Origin: Paracamarosporium sp. OC-R06-R3
Taxonomy: Eukaryota; Ascomycota; Dothideomycetes; Pleosporales; Didymosphaeriaceae
Direction of reading: 5' to 3'
Assembly: GCA_019828545.1 (NCBI GenBank)
Contig: JACVRA010000364.1
Location: forward strand, 248,001 to 312,000
DNA length: 64,000 nt
Below are positions 33,315-44,198 of the stretch, in pieces. The notes below the pieces were generated by a model that was not told the origin of the DNA, made no database searches, and saw only the letters and a list, made by a program, of their open reading frames with translations. Each line of letters opens with the position of its first letter. The first letter of the stretch is position 1. Made by a program: the position numbers and the translations under genes.

Positions 33315-34355
33315 ATGGCCCACCAACGCCATGCCTCCACTGCAGAGACACTCAAGACTCCGCACTCAGTGAGCCTGAAAGTCCTACGGTAATAGCACCA
33401 TCCACTCAAAACGCTGCATTCATTCTCCTAACATATACACAGACTGTCCCGTCCGTCCCTTGCAACACAATATCCGCTACCCTCCTCGACCGCACTCGGC
33501 ATTGCACCCACTGCATCGCTCGCATACCCGTCCTCTCGCACCAATGACAAATTTATCCTTTCACCCGTCCTCAACCTACCTGAAGCTTTTGGCAGCGCCT
33601 ATGTCGGCGAGACTTTTTCTTGTACGCTATGCGCGAATAATGAGATCGAAGCGGGGAATGCAAGCAGGGCCATTAGTGGAGTGAGGATACAGGCGGATAT
33701 GCAGACGCCTTCTGTGCCAAATGGTACCCAACTTGATCTCTTCGGGCACGACAGGAACGGAGACGAGGACAAAGACAAAAAGGAAGACATAGGACCAGGA
33801 AAGAGTCTGCAGAAGATATTGAAATTCGAGCTCAAGGAGGAAGGAAACCACGTCCTGGCTGTGACGGTTACATATACGGAGACTGCTCTTGCGGGCGAGG
33901 GCAGACCCACTGGCGGGAGGGTCAGAACGTTTCGCAAATTATACCAGTTCGTTGCACAGCAGCTTCTCTCTGTGCGGACGAAGGCGGGGGAACTCGCGCC
34001 GGGAAAGCATCTTCTCGAAGCGCAGCTGGAGAATATGGGGGAGGGTGCAGTCTCGCTCGAAGACGTGCGCGTGAACCCGAATCAAATGTATAAGGCTACG
34101 AGCTTGAACTGGGATCTGGATTTGGACGCGAAAGAGGCGGAGAATATGATTAAGCCGGTGCTGATGGCGAGAGAGGTTATTCAAGTTGCGTTCCTACTCG
34201 AGGAACAAGCTGCCGAGCAAGAGGGAGGTGGCGATCAGAGAAAAGATCAGCTGGGCGATAATAGGAAGGTTTTGGGACAGCTAGCGATACAGTGGCGGTC
34301 GGCATTGGGGGACAAGGGAACCCTGAGCACTGGATGGTTGACTGCCAGGCGATGA
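33315..34355 (+). CDS. TRAPP complex subunit 13 (DUF974)
   Basis: Exons 33315-33388 and 33443-34355 encode 328 residues. The sequence runs TPHSVSLKVLRLSRPSLAT across the splice, then FGSAYVGETFSCTLCANNE, LKFELKEEGNHVLAVTVTYT and a C-terminal GDKGTLSTGWLTARR, all landmarks of the TRAPPC13/DUF974 family. The fold is two immunoglobulin-like beta domains. TRAPPC13 belongs to the TRAPPIII-type tethering complex that activates Ypt1/Rab1 in ER-Golgi traffic and autophagy. The intron placement is strongly supported because unspliced reading destroys the first beta strand. It is probably cytosolic and Golgi-associated. Confidence 0.92.
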
Positions 34356-37092
34356 TGAATTCCCGTGCTCAATTTTATGGGAAGGATGCACGGACGCTGA
34401 TTCGCAGTCTTGTACCTTTGAGGCCAAAAATTGGGCAGTCTGTATCACGAACGAAGAACGATGTTCGAAAGAGCTCCAGAAAACTGGGTTCTTTGTAGGA
34501 CTAGAAAGCGTTTGCTTACGGTCGCCATTGGGCCAGTATTCGGTTAAGGATAGAGGTGCTTGGGATCTTTGTGAAAAATCGTTGAAATTACAGAGCATCG
34601 TTGTGTTACGTTGGGTGGATAGCAATATAGAAGGGCTATTTCCCTGGGTCGAATGCTTTACGGCTATGTAACGGTAGTTATCGAATGGATCCGCTTACTC
34701 TCTGATCGTTGGATGTAGAAGCATACATGACTGATGAAAGTGACAGGATAGAGGGCTCTTTCGACAGAGGAGAAGATTGATATGCATCATTCCTACTCCT
34801 CGAGAAATTTCGAGTATCAGCCTCGATCATCTGTTCTGCGCTTTGTTGCCCCTTAACCTTACTTATTGGTTCAATGTCGACATCCTCAATGTATATGTAT
34901 TCTTGATCTCAAATAGTTGCTTTGACAGCACATTTGTGGGCCTGGCTATACCGTGCACGGTGGGCAAATAGAGCTCTTGGCGATAAGGCAACGGTCTAGA
35001 CATGTTTCGGCTATTCTTGCGCATTTCTTCACTAGGAGGTATTCTACATCAAACGAGTAATTTCGACTATAGGAGCACAGTAATATGGGTTCATAGGTTA
35101 GTGCATATTACGAGCTTTGTTTCAAATGTGCGACATCCCTATTGTGTGAGGTATCCCGGCGTATGCTCCACTGCGACATCGATTGTTAATTTTTCGATAC
35201 ACAGAGATATGCTAGCGGCTTCATTAGCTAGGATACCATGTCAGAACCAGATAGATTGCGCGCATTGTCTCTCGAATGGCACGTCCACGTAAGAAGTCTA
35301 TTTGTAGGCCAAGGTCGAAGACTACGCCTCCAATAATCTGTACCTGCATACAAGGCGGCGGGGTGCTTCCCTGCGGACCGTATACCCGGGCCCGCAACAG
35401 ATGTCTCAATGTTGCGGGAGTAATTCCGGCGGTGGCTACGAGGACAAGCATGTAGCTCGTTGGAATTCTTCTGGAAGGCTTCCGGCTGCCGTTAATTCAC
35501 AGCAACAAGATTCTTCTGGACGGACACCAGGGAGGGATAGCGCTGGGTGGTCCGAGCCGCGGCTAGCATGCACATGTATGAATACGCATGTACGAATACG
35601 CAGACGCATGCGGAAGATTAATTGCGTAATCAGCGTTTAATCTACAGGCTGCAGTAAGCCGGAGGCTGCAAACGTGGAGTCGGACATGGCATCGGCTTTT
35701 GGATCCGGCCGGAGTCTTGTTGACGGCCGACGTCAGGAGCGTCGAGCAAGCCTTGGTGGCTTGGTGGCAGGCCAGGTGGGTGTATTTGGAAACACAGGAG
35801 AGGCGTTGAAACACTGGCAACGGAAGAGCGCAGCGGGGGGCAGCACGGGACGCGGCGATGGATTGGAGGAGTAGGCGAGACTAGAGCATTTCGCGAGGAC
35901 CAGGATGTCCCCGGATCGAAGGCCGTGAAACGGATCCGTGCTCCTGTCTTAGCCAGCCCTCGATGCCGAGATGCGAGCGAACGACGGGAGGGTCTGGAGA
36001 GATTGGCATGAAATGAGGTGGGCGATCACGGCGGGCGTCAAATCACAGCGGAAATTCCTTCTGCGACGAGGATTGCGATGGACGGGATCGCCAGCGTCGT
36101 GGATGTGTCGACGCCGTGAGCAGCATAGCGGAGGAAATCGATATTCAGGGAACCCACAATGCACGCAGGGCCACTCACCCACCCCTGCGCGCAGGCACAG
36201 GCAATACTGGAGGCGCGGGCGGGTGACGGGGGCGGGTGACAGTTGACAGAGGGCTGTCGACGCTGTTGAGGTCGCACGCCCCTATCCGTGCCCGGGCAGA
36301 AATGCATTGTGAGGCGTCTATTTATATTGGAGCACGGCGGCGGGGTGCGGGCTTGATGGGGTTCACCAGGCCCCTGCCCGCGCTTGGTCAGGGGTGCGTC
36401 TGCTTCGGGCAGGCACGTAGGCTCGCCCGTCTCGATCGGGGCAGCTGCGGACTCAGGGTCGCGCCTGCCGCCGCCGCTGGGTGAATGCACCGCGGGTGGT
36501 GCTGCTGGTGGTGCGCTGCTCTGCTGCTGCGGCGCGGCCGGGCGACTGGAAAGAGGGCGAGGGCCCTGCAATGCTGCAATGCTGCAACGCTGCAACACCG
36601 TCGTCGTTTCTGGCGTGCGTCTCGCTGCTGGATCCGCATGCCGACTAGCGACGCGCCATCCCGCCGTGTGTCTGTCCAAATCTTCGCGATAAGCAGCTAA
36701 TCAGTAGAAGCGTGCCCTGACCGCGGGCTTGGGCCAGGACCGGTCCAAAATCTCGCGGCCAGCTCTCCTGCATCGAACTCCTCCGCATCCAATCCTCCGT
36801 TCCTGCACACGTCGTCTGCACAGCGCCGGCTACCGCCCACCGCTCTCGCTCCTTTGTCCTCCCACTCCCGCCGCCGACGCTTGTGTAACGCGACAACGCC
36901 TGCAACCGCCTGTCACCGTCACACAGTCTCGACCTTTCCCGTGCATACCCTGCACGCCGCACCCACAAGCCGTTGGAGCTGCCGTCCAATCCAGATGACT
37001 TGATCCATTTGGACCACCACACGACGTGCTTGCTGCGACCGACTTCCATCCACCTCTCCTCTTGTTGCATGTCACATGTCCCAGCATTTGCA
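34356..37092. other. Large gene-free interval, 2.7 kb
   Basis: It splits into an AT-balanced part (to about 35300) and a GC-rich part (35300-36900). Overlapping frames on both strands are rich in Ala, Arg, Pro and Gln, as expected from GC-rich non-coding DNA. The part next to the DENN gene probably holds its promoter and long leader. A short 8-bp tandem repeat is listed separately. Confidence 0.45.
36566..36596 (+). repeat. Short 8-bp tandem repeat (CTGCAAYG)
   Basis: Nearly four copies of CTGCAATG/CTGCAACG in 31 bases, within a GC-rich gene-free stretch upstream of the DENN gene. Confidence 0.85.
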
Positions 37093-40000
37093 ATGGCTCC
37101 CGCTCCCGCAGATGTCACCCCGCCTCTCGCCGACTATTTTTTCATATCCGGAATCGAGTCCTCGCAGGTCTACGACGAACGCACACAGCCAAAGCCAAAT
37201 GGCCTCAGCACCATCCCCTCGCCGCTGTCATCGCCCCCGCCACTAGACGTAGACGAGACCATCGAAGAGGACCGCGCTCTGGAGACGGACTCAATCCGCC
37301 CAAAGTCGCAGGAAGGTCTCTCCAACGGCGACGCAACGAAGCGGCGCTCGGGGCGCCTGAGCTTCGAGCACCGCAAGTCTACTGGCACCATCGTGGGGTC
37401 GGATGCCAAGCAGACCCCCAGCAACAGAAGCAGCACGACGATCAAAGGCGTGCAGTTGGGAGGGGCGGGGCTCAGCGATGTGGATTTTGAAAATGCCTTG
37501 AGGAAGTTCGCCTCGGAACGCGACACGTTCCTCGAAGAGATACAGTTTACAGCAGGCGTTGCCCAACAGAACCGGCCGACTCCTACCAAACCGAGACCGC
37601 GACCGCCGCGGATCCAGCAACAGCAAGAAGATGGTGGAAATCTAAGGTCTGGCGTAGGCAGCATCCGGCGGCGCCTATCAACCATGCAGAGCAGCCTCAA
37701 GAGGACATCCTCCGTGGCACGTCAAGGTAAGTACATGCGCCATGTGCCATCTCGCGGCGATTGGTTCCACGTTTCGAATGGAATATTACTTTTTGGATCG
37801 GAGCATTACTGACATGGGTCCAGCATCGGTGCGCACATCAAGACGAATGTCTGGCTACAATTCGGTCATCCCAGCCCCACAACCCTTCAATCCGGAGCCG
37901 AACATGCATCCCCTGCTGCGACGGTACGAGCCCGTGTTACTGGATCGCTACCCGCCCAAGAACATGGTCGAGGAGCTGAAGCGCAGGAATCCCTTCCCAG
38001 ACTATGTGCCCATGTTTGCTTTTCCCAATGATGTTACCGTCGTTTCAGCAGACGAGCGACCGAAGACAGGCTGGCACGGATTTGCCATGACAAACGCCGA
38101 CAACTCAAAACTATATGGCATCTGCATGATTGTCTGGCAGCCGCTGAACGCCGATGCAGCTGAAGGGCTGGAACGTCAGTGTGAAGAATGGCGACGGCTT
38201 CACATGAACCAAGAAGAGCGCGAACTAGCGAGCAGTCTGGGAGAGCGTCTAGCGTTGGAGAGAGCAAAACTTTCAATGCTCTTAGCGAAGCTTCCTACTG
38301 TCGTCTCAGAATCCGAAGATCGCGAGGCCCTTGAAGATGAGATTAGTGCAGTGGAAGAAAAGATTGGCTTGATGACTGATCTGTTGCGACCTGTAAGGCA
38401 TGGTGCAGCATCCAAAATTGAGGGTTTAACAGATGGTGAAACTGGACTCTGGATCCCCCGCGCGTACGGAGTCATGGGTCGGGATGCAAGTTTGACACCA
38501 TTCTGGAAAGAGTGGCTCAAGGCAGTTGTCGTCCCCATGACGAACGGCGTCGTACAACGAGTGCCCCCTAGCTCTCCACGAATTGGCATGTGGCAACCCC
38601 TCGAGCGTTATGTCGTCAACTTGTGCGCGGAGGCGCTTAGCCCGATTAACTCTATTACCCAAGTAGAAATTGCAGTCCGCGAACTTCGACTATACGCACG
38701 AAAAGAGGCTGTCAACGAAATTCCCGGATCACGAAACATCGACATATACGCACTCTTCCGATGCCTGTCCATTCCGAACATCGTTTCTCTGTTTGAGTAT
38801 GTTCTGGCCGAATCTAAGATCATACTTCTCTCTTCACACACTGCTATGCTTCACCTTGCAAGTATGGCCATAATCAACTTGATATACCCTTTCAAGTGGG
38901 CCGGTGTGTTCATTCCGGTGTTACCTGCGCGTCTAGTCCAGACCATCGAAGCACCTTGTCCGTACATCGTTGGCATCGAACGCAGATACGAACCGGCCGA
39001 CTACCCTGAAGATGATTTTGTTCTAGTTGACTTGGACAATGACATGATTAGCACCAACGGTGGACAAGCTCCACCACTTCCGCGGCAGCAGCGGCGCAAG
39101 CTAACGTCTTTGCTACAGCACTCTGCGCCACACCACACAAGATTTGGGGTATCAACAGGACCTCCGGCTTACGCTATTGAATCATTTCCATATGACACCT
39201 TTTGCTCCGAAAATCCAGGCATATTCTCGCATCGGGCTTATTCGCTGTCCGTACAACAATACATTGGATTGAACTCGACTTCATTTGGTTCCGGTCCTCT
39301 GCCATCTAATTCGCGGCCCCTGATCTACAACGCGTTCTTGCAGTCAAGTGTCTCCAGCAGAGGAAACGATAGACCATCTACAGCAAGTACAGTAAAGACT
39401 AGCTCTCATTCTCCGCCATCACCAAAAATATCCCCTGTTTCGACAACCTTTCCCCCTCTACCTAGCACACCAATCTCACGGAGCGACTCCGGCTATGCTC
39501 TGCAGGCCAACTTGAGAGATCTACGCGAAAAACGGTCCGGCCATTTCGATACAGCTTCCCGTAGAAGTTCATCGGTAAGCATATCTATCACTAGTAGTAA
39601 AAGGACGATCCCTAACATCACTGCGCAGTTCGGCTTCGACCGCGTACCTCCAAACTTAAGGAGACCTAGTCAGACCTATCTCGGGCATGCACCTAGCGCA
39701 TCGACGTCGTCCTTAAGTCAAGAGCTCCGCGCCCCATCTTCGTATGCACCGTCTGTGTACGCACAATCGACACTGGCAGCATCTACTATCATGCCTGGCT
39801 TAGCAATGCAGCCAGTGAGGAACACAGACACAACACGATGGCAAGAAGGACACTGTATGCAGTGGAGGCCGACGGAGCATAAAGCATCTTGCTCCATTTG
39901 CGATGAAAGGTCCGACGATGGTTTATACCGCTGTTCTGGTGAGTTGGATCGTTTATCGGATTGTGGCTCTACTAACATTTGCGAAGGCTGCAGTACTTAC

Positions 40001-40723
40001 GCACATGGGAGATGTGTAGACACAATATGCGTAGTCTGCCCTTCTGCGTTCCGCCCTGATCAGGTTCGAGCCTCTTTTGTGAGGTGCTTTGCGAGCCTTT
40101 TGTATACATACCGGAGGTATATGGTTCCAGCAACAGGCGACCAAAAGAAATCTGGCTTGATCTACCATTTCAAGATGGACGAGTTCGTTAAGAGTCTGCC
40201 GCATGAAAATGTGCAGTACATCCAAATGCTCCAGCAAACTCAGGGTACGCTCACACACACATCGATATCACGAAGCGAATGCTAACCAAGCTCAGGTTTC
40301 AACGAATTCATCCATGAGCGTGAGACCATGCGTGCAGATGACCCGTCTATCAAGTTGTTCGACGAAGTCATTTTGGCGAAACGGAACCGAGGAAAGGCGT
40401 CATTCTTCCACAAGTCGAGAGTGGATTTTCTATCCGACAATAGTGATCACCTTTGGCGCACAGCTGCGGCAACTCCGCCTAACTCACGGTTCCCGGGAGA
40501 CTACCGCGAAGTCATTACTCGCAGTAAGTTGTTCGCCCTACGCAGTCGATTCCTACATACTGACGGTTGTGCAGTTCCCGCCAAACTAGATCCTACTTTG
40601 ATGAAGGAACCCCGCGTCATTCAAGGTGTCCCACGTATACCCATGGCGAAAGCCCGCCGAAAACCGATACCCTCGATGCTCGGCCCTAACGGCATCAAAC
40701 AGCCAATAACCCCACCCTCATGA
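37093..40723 (+). CDS. DENN-domain protein with C1-type zinc finger
   Basis: Five exons (37093-37726, 37824-39938, 39987-40244, 40296-40523, 40575-40723) encode 1127 residues. LADYFFISGIESS near residue 13 begins the upstream DENN module. The central DENN core is around 390-560 (IDIYALFRCLSIPNIVSLFEY, then YPFKWAGVFIPVLP, PCPYIVGIERR). After a long Ser/Pro-rich linker comes a C1-like zinc finger (about 885-940: HKASCSIC, YRCSGC, YAHGRC, CVVC), then a downstream DENN part (GFNEFIHERE, KRNRGKASFF). DENN proteins are Rab exchange factors in membrane traffic. The 48-nt intron 39939-39986 lies inside the zinc finger and would keep frame if retained. An in-frame ATG at 37069 could add eight residues. 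Confidence 0.93.
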
Positions 40724-41847
40724 TTCGCTATTATGCTACGACCGCACGAACGTATCTAATACCCACTCTTCCCTTCTCTCTTCTTTCCTTTCCAACTCTT
40801 GTATACTATTGTCAGCGACGGTGCCCAGGGAGTCTGCTTGAACGATAACCCAAGAGATTGATTTCTGGTTCAAATCAATCGCTATTTCGGAGGATCCTTC
40901 CAGTTGGTGTTGGTGCAGTCCGTTTGCATACATCTGATTTTGTTCTTGTCCTCTTGTTTTAGGCTTTGGTTTATCTTGTCCTGTTCTGCTCTGCTCTGCT
41001 TTGGATACCCCACCACGTTGCTCAGGGGAACTGCTGCAGCTCGTCTTGATGCGCACGTAAGTTTGCTTTGACTTGCTTGTGTCAGTCTTCTATACTGCTC
41101 GTTTTTGAGTACCTCCTACGCCTAGTCGCCGTGATAGCGAAGGGGGATTTTTGTATATCTTGGCAATATCGAACCGGGATAGCTAAGCTCTGCGTTGCGG
41201 AGATGGAGGCTATGAGGCTGGGCTGAGCGCCCTGCAAAAATGATGAACTGATGCACTTCCTTTGCTTCCGTATAACATTTCGTGACATCAACGTCCTAAC
41301 GTGATCATTGCCAATTCTGTGCACAACGCTTGCTTTGACCGATAATTATGGATCGGAGTCGTTTCACGGACTTTGCGCGACGCATTGTGAGAGTCCTCGT
41401 TTCACAGGTTGGCCGTCACGCACGACCACCACCTTTCAGACTTGGCTTGCAGTCTGTTCAAAGACCTGGGCTTCCTCGAAAACAACAATCCACTTCAGCA
41501 TCTACGCCCACAGGTTCGATTTACCCGCATTACTTGACAGCTATACAGCAGAAACATGGTTCCTGGCTAGGCCATTAGCGCGTTTTACCCCGAGAATAGC
41601 TCACCTCCGCCCACGCCCAGTCCGCAGGACCGTGCCCCATTGGCGCCCCTGATGCCGTGCCTCAACGTCCTCCACCAAACGCCGTCACTCCTCACCCGCT
41701 CACTCATTCTTTGCACATTCTTTCTTGCTCGTTGCCGTCACTCTTTACGCGGTTTCTAATACCCCACAACACTCCCTTCCACTCACACACGCTCTCTGCC
41801 ACGCTCAGCGCTTCCGATTCGACAAAGTCACCCGATAATTCAACAAC
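40724..41847. other. Intergenic, about 1.1 kb without supported gene
   Basis: This holds the 3' flank of the DENN gene and the promoter of the GPI-protein gene. The last 150 bases are strongly CT-rich (CTTTCTT and CACTC runs), typical of highly expressed fungal genes. No gene is seen. Confidence 0.5.
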
Positions 41848-42420
41848 ATGTTCTCCAAGACCTTCTTCGCCGTCGCCTTCGCGGCCGTCGCCTCTGTCGC
41901 CAGCGCCGCCAGCCCCCCAGGATGCTTGCTCGGCGCGGTCAACACGTACGACACGCCCAGCGACATCAAAGCCGTCTGCAGCGCCAAGGACATCACGACG
42001 CAGATCAGCAAGAAGTGCGGCGACAAGGCTGAGGATGCGCTCTCCGCGCTGGCAGACATCTGCAACGATGCCGGCGTGAAAGTTTGTACGTTCGCTCCCA
42101 GCTAGATGGAAAGTTGGGCAAACAATAGACTAATCGATGTCGCAGCGACCAAGCTCCCCACGAGCGCGTCCGGAACCGCGTCGCCGACCGGCACGGGCGC
42201 TAGCCACAGCAGTGCCAGTGGCAGCGGCAGCGCTTCTAGCACCGGTGCTGCGTCCCCGTCCTCGTCCTCGTCTTCGTCTGGCTCCACCGAGAACTCGGCG
42301 GACTCGCCTTCCAGCACGACTTCCGGCAGTGCGGCCGAGAACACTGGTGCTGCGGGTGCGCTGGAGATCAGCGTTGCGGCGCTGCTGGCAGGCTTCGGTG
42401 TCGCTGTTGCCGCCTTGTAG
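41848..42420 (+). CDS. Small GPI-anchored cell-surface protein
   Basis: Exons 41848-42085 and 42146-42420 encode 170 residues. MFSKTFFAVAFAAVASVASA is a clear signal peptide. A compact domain of about 60 residues follows with four cysteines (GCLLGAVN, AVCSAKD, KKCGDK, DICNDAG), too few for a standard eight-Cys CFEM domain but reminiscent of one. The second exon encodes a Ser/Thr/Gly-rich, probably O-glycosylated stalk and a hydrophobic end (SVAALLAGFGVAVAAL), the pattern of a GPI-anchor signal. The donor GTACGT at 42086 was chosen since it alone keeps frame into the stalk. It is probably a cell-wall or plasma-membrane protein; function unknown. Confidence 0.88.
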
Positions 42421-42914
42421 ATACCCGTTGTCGATGCATGGAGCGAAGAGGTCCTTTGTGATGAGGCAGGGTGGTAGATACGGTGGAGTGTATGGAGATT
42501 GTTCATATCTTGAAGGCAGGAAAACCGATTTGCTTGTCTGCTTTTCTCTGGCTATGCTATACCTAAGTTACTATACCTAAGTGTGTGAATTTGGAGTTCT
42601 GTTTGAATGTTCGTCTGAAAAGGTATCTGCTCTTTTGCCAAATGTGGTTCGAGTCTTTCACATTATAGCGACATGCTGCTTGTTTGATACTGGAGCGTAC
42701 TCGATCTGTTGTAGGCTCTGCTAATGATTCTTTACAATGCATATGTTCAGCCATCTCAGCTTTAGGTCATATTTACTACAGTAACTTATGATATCACTTA
42801 TGGCATCATGTCTGGACCAGTCATCTGTGCCAAGTTGACTAACATGCATCGACGCAGCAACGGTCGCTTTTTAGCTTACACATATTCACACGGGTATCTT
42901 TACACATACAATCT
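42421..42914. other. Convergent intergenic region
   Basis: 3' flanks of the GPI-protein gene and COX18; AT-rich, nothing else is seen. Confidence 0.45.
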
Positions 42915-43991
42915 TTACGCACGCTGCCTCCTCTTTCCTTGCATCTGTGGAACCACTGTCCTCGCCTTTTCCATCGGCAACCCCAAACCAGGCGTCATCT
43001 TTGGGTTTGGCTTCGACGACCCCAACATCTGCAGCGGTCGCTTGCAGGTCGTGAAGTCTCGCGGTGCAGGGTACCTCCAGTCGAGCCAGAAGTTCCACAG
43101 AATGACGCTTGTCGTACTGCTCGCCCAGTATAGCATCAAAGCGGAGGGCAGATCTTGACATAGGGGGCCGATTAGCAGACTCAGGCCCATCAGCCCTCTT
43201 CTTATCACCTTGGAGACTGTAGGCGCTTTCGACGGGTCCGCGCTGAGCCCGTTTTTGGACATGTACACGTTAGTGAACATGAGTCCAGATACGACGAATG
43301 GCAGGAATGGGTCCGGAGAGAGCAGGTCCGGGAACCAAAGCATGCCCTCGTTCGCGAGCGAAGGTTGAAACCAAGGGTTTGGATCCGACAGCACGACGCC
43401 ATGCACACTTTCTGTCCCGCTCTTCAGTCCCACCTTACTCAACCCGATGCCCAAGAGCCCGTCCCTCGTGCCGCACATCTGCCGTATGACCTCCGCCATG
43501 GTGAAGAAGATGGGTATCTGTGCAAACGTCCAGTTGACCTGGCCCCAAACCGTGCAGTTCCACCTCTTGTCCAGCGCGCTCGTTTCCTTCTTCACGGCGC
43601 TGGTGATGGCGGCTTTGGCTTGCTTGGGATTGCTGTAGCCACCACGGAGCATGAGCTCGTTGCGCTTCTGGTAGGCGATGGCTTGCCGCACAGGGTGCGT
43701 GCCGATGTAGCGCGCGGTGAGGGCACGCACGTAGGAACCGGCGGTGGTGACGAGGAGGCCGCGGACGAGGAAGGCGGAGAGCGGGATGGTGGCGTACCAG
43801 GGGAGATTGGTATGCAGCATAGACATCATTTCGTGGGGGAGGTAGAGGAGGGCGTCGAGGATGGCATCTTTGCGGGGAGCGGATGCGTGGAAGGCGCGTG
43901 CTCGAGGGCTGGAGCGGGACACTGATGGCATTGCCTGGGCCCTGCTGAGCAATTGGCGGCCTGGCGGCCGCAACAGGCGCGAAGACAGCAT
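42915..43991 (-). CDS. COX18: Mitochondrial YidC/Oxa1-family insertase, COX18-like
   Basis: A single exon encodes 358 residues from the ATG at 43991. The N-terminus is Arg/Ser-rich with no acidic residues for 40 positions (MLSSRLLRPPGRQLLSRAQ, then ARAFHASAPR), a mitochondrial presequence. The Oxa1/YidC core follows: NLPWYATIPLSAFLVRGLL (first membrane segment), NWTFAQIPIFFTMAEVIRQM, a segment around SPDPFLPFVVSGLMFTNVYM, and LPSALMLYWASSTTSVILWNFW. The loops and lack of a long C-terminal ribosome-binding tail favour COX18 over OXA1. COX18 exports the Cox2 C-terminus across the inner membrane for cytochrome oxidase assembly. It shares a 207-bp divergent promoter with ALG11. Confidence 0.87.
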   Translation of the reverse strand: MLSSRLLRPPGRQLLSRAQAMPSVSRSSPRARAFHASAPRKDAILDALLYLPHEMMSMLHTNLPWYATIPLSAFLVRGLLVTTAGSYVRALTARYIGTHPVRQAIAYQKRNELMLRGGYSNPKQAKAAITSAVKKETSALDKRWNCTVWGQVNWTFAQIPIFFTMAEVIRQMCGTRDGLLGIGLSKVGLKSGTESVHGVVLSDPNPWFQPSLANEGMLWFPDLLSPDPFLPFVVSGLMFTNVYMSKNGLSADPSKAPTVSKVIRRGLMGLSLLIGPLCQDLPSALMLYWASSTTSVILWNFWLDWRYPAPRDFTTCKRPLQMLGSSKPNPKMTPGLGLPMEKARTVVPQMQGKRRQRA

Positions 43992-44198
43992 GGCGTGGTG
44001 GGTATGCGGACTGCTGTAGAGGTTTCGCAAGCAGTAGGCGTCGGCGGAAGCTTGGGCGGCGCAACCAGATTGTCGGGTCGGCACTACGCGAGCACAGGCA
44101 AGGCCCCATCCCACTCCAGCTGTCCCTTGAAACTCGTCATATGCCTCGTTTCGTTGGAGTGCTTTTCCTTCGTGTTTGATACCCCGGCGTTGCCCGCC
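43992..44198. promoter_or_regulatory. Bidirectional promoter, COX18 / ALG11
   Basis: Only 207 bp separate the two start codons, so the promoters must overlap. No TATA box is seen. Confidence 0.55.

Noticed and set aside
36038..36679. 213-codon minus frame and several overlapping plus frames
   Set aside because: Long open frames are expected in GC-rich DNA; they overlap each other on both strands and are dominated by Ala, Arg and Pro.
40870..40890. GGTTCAAATC, resembling a tRNA B box
   Set aside because: No matching A box or cloverleaf around it.
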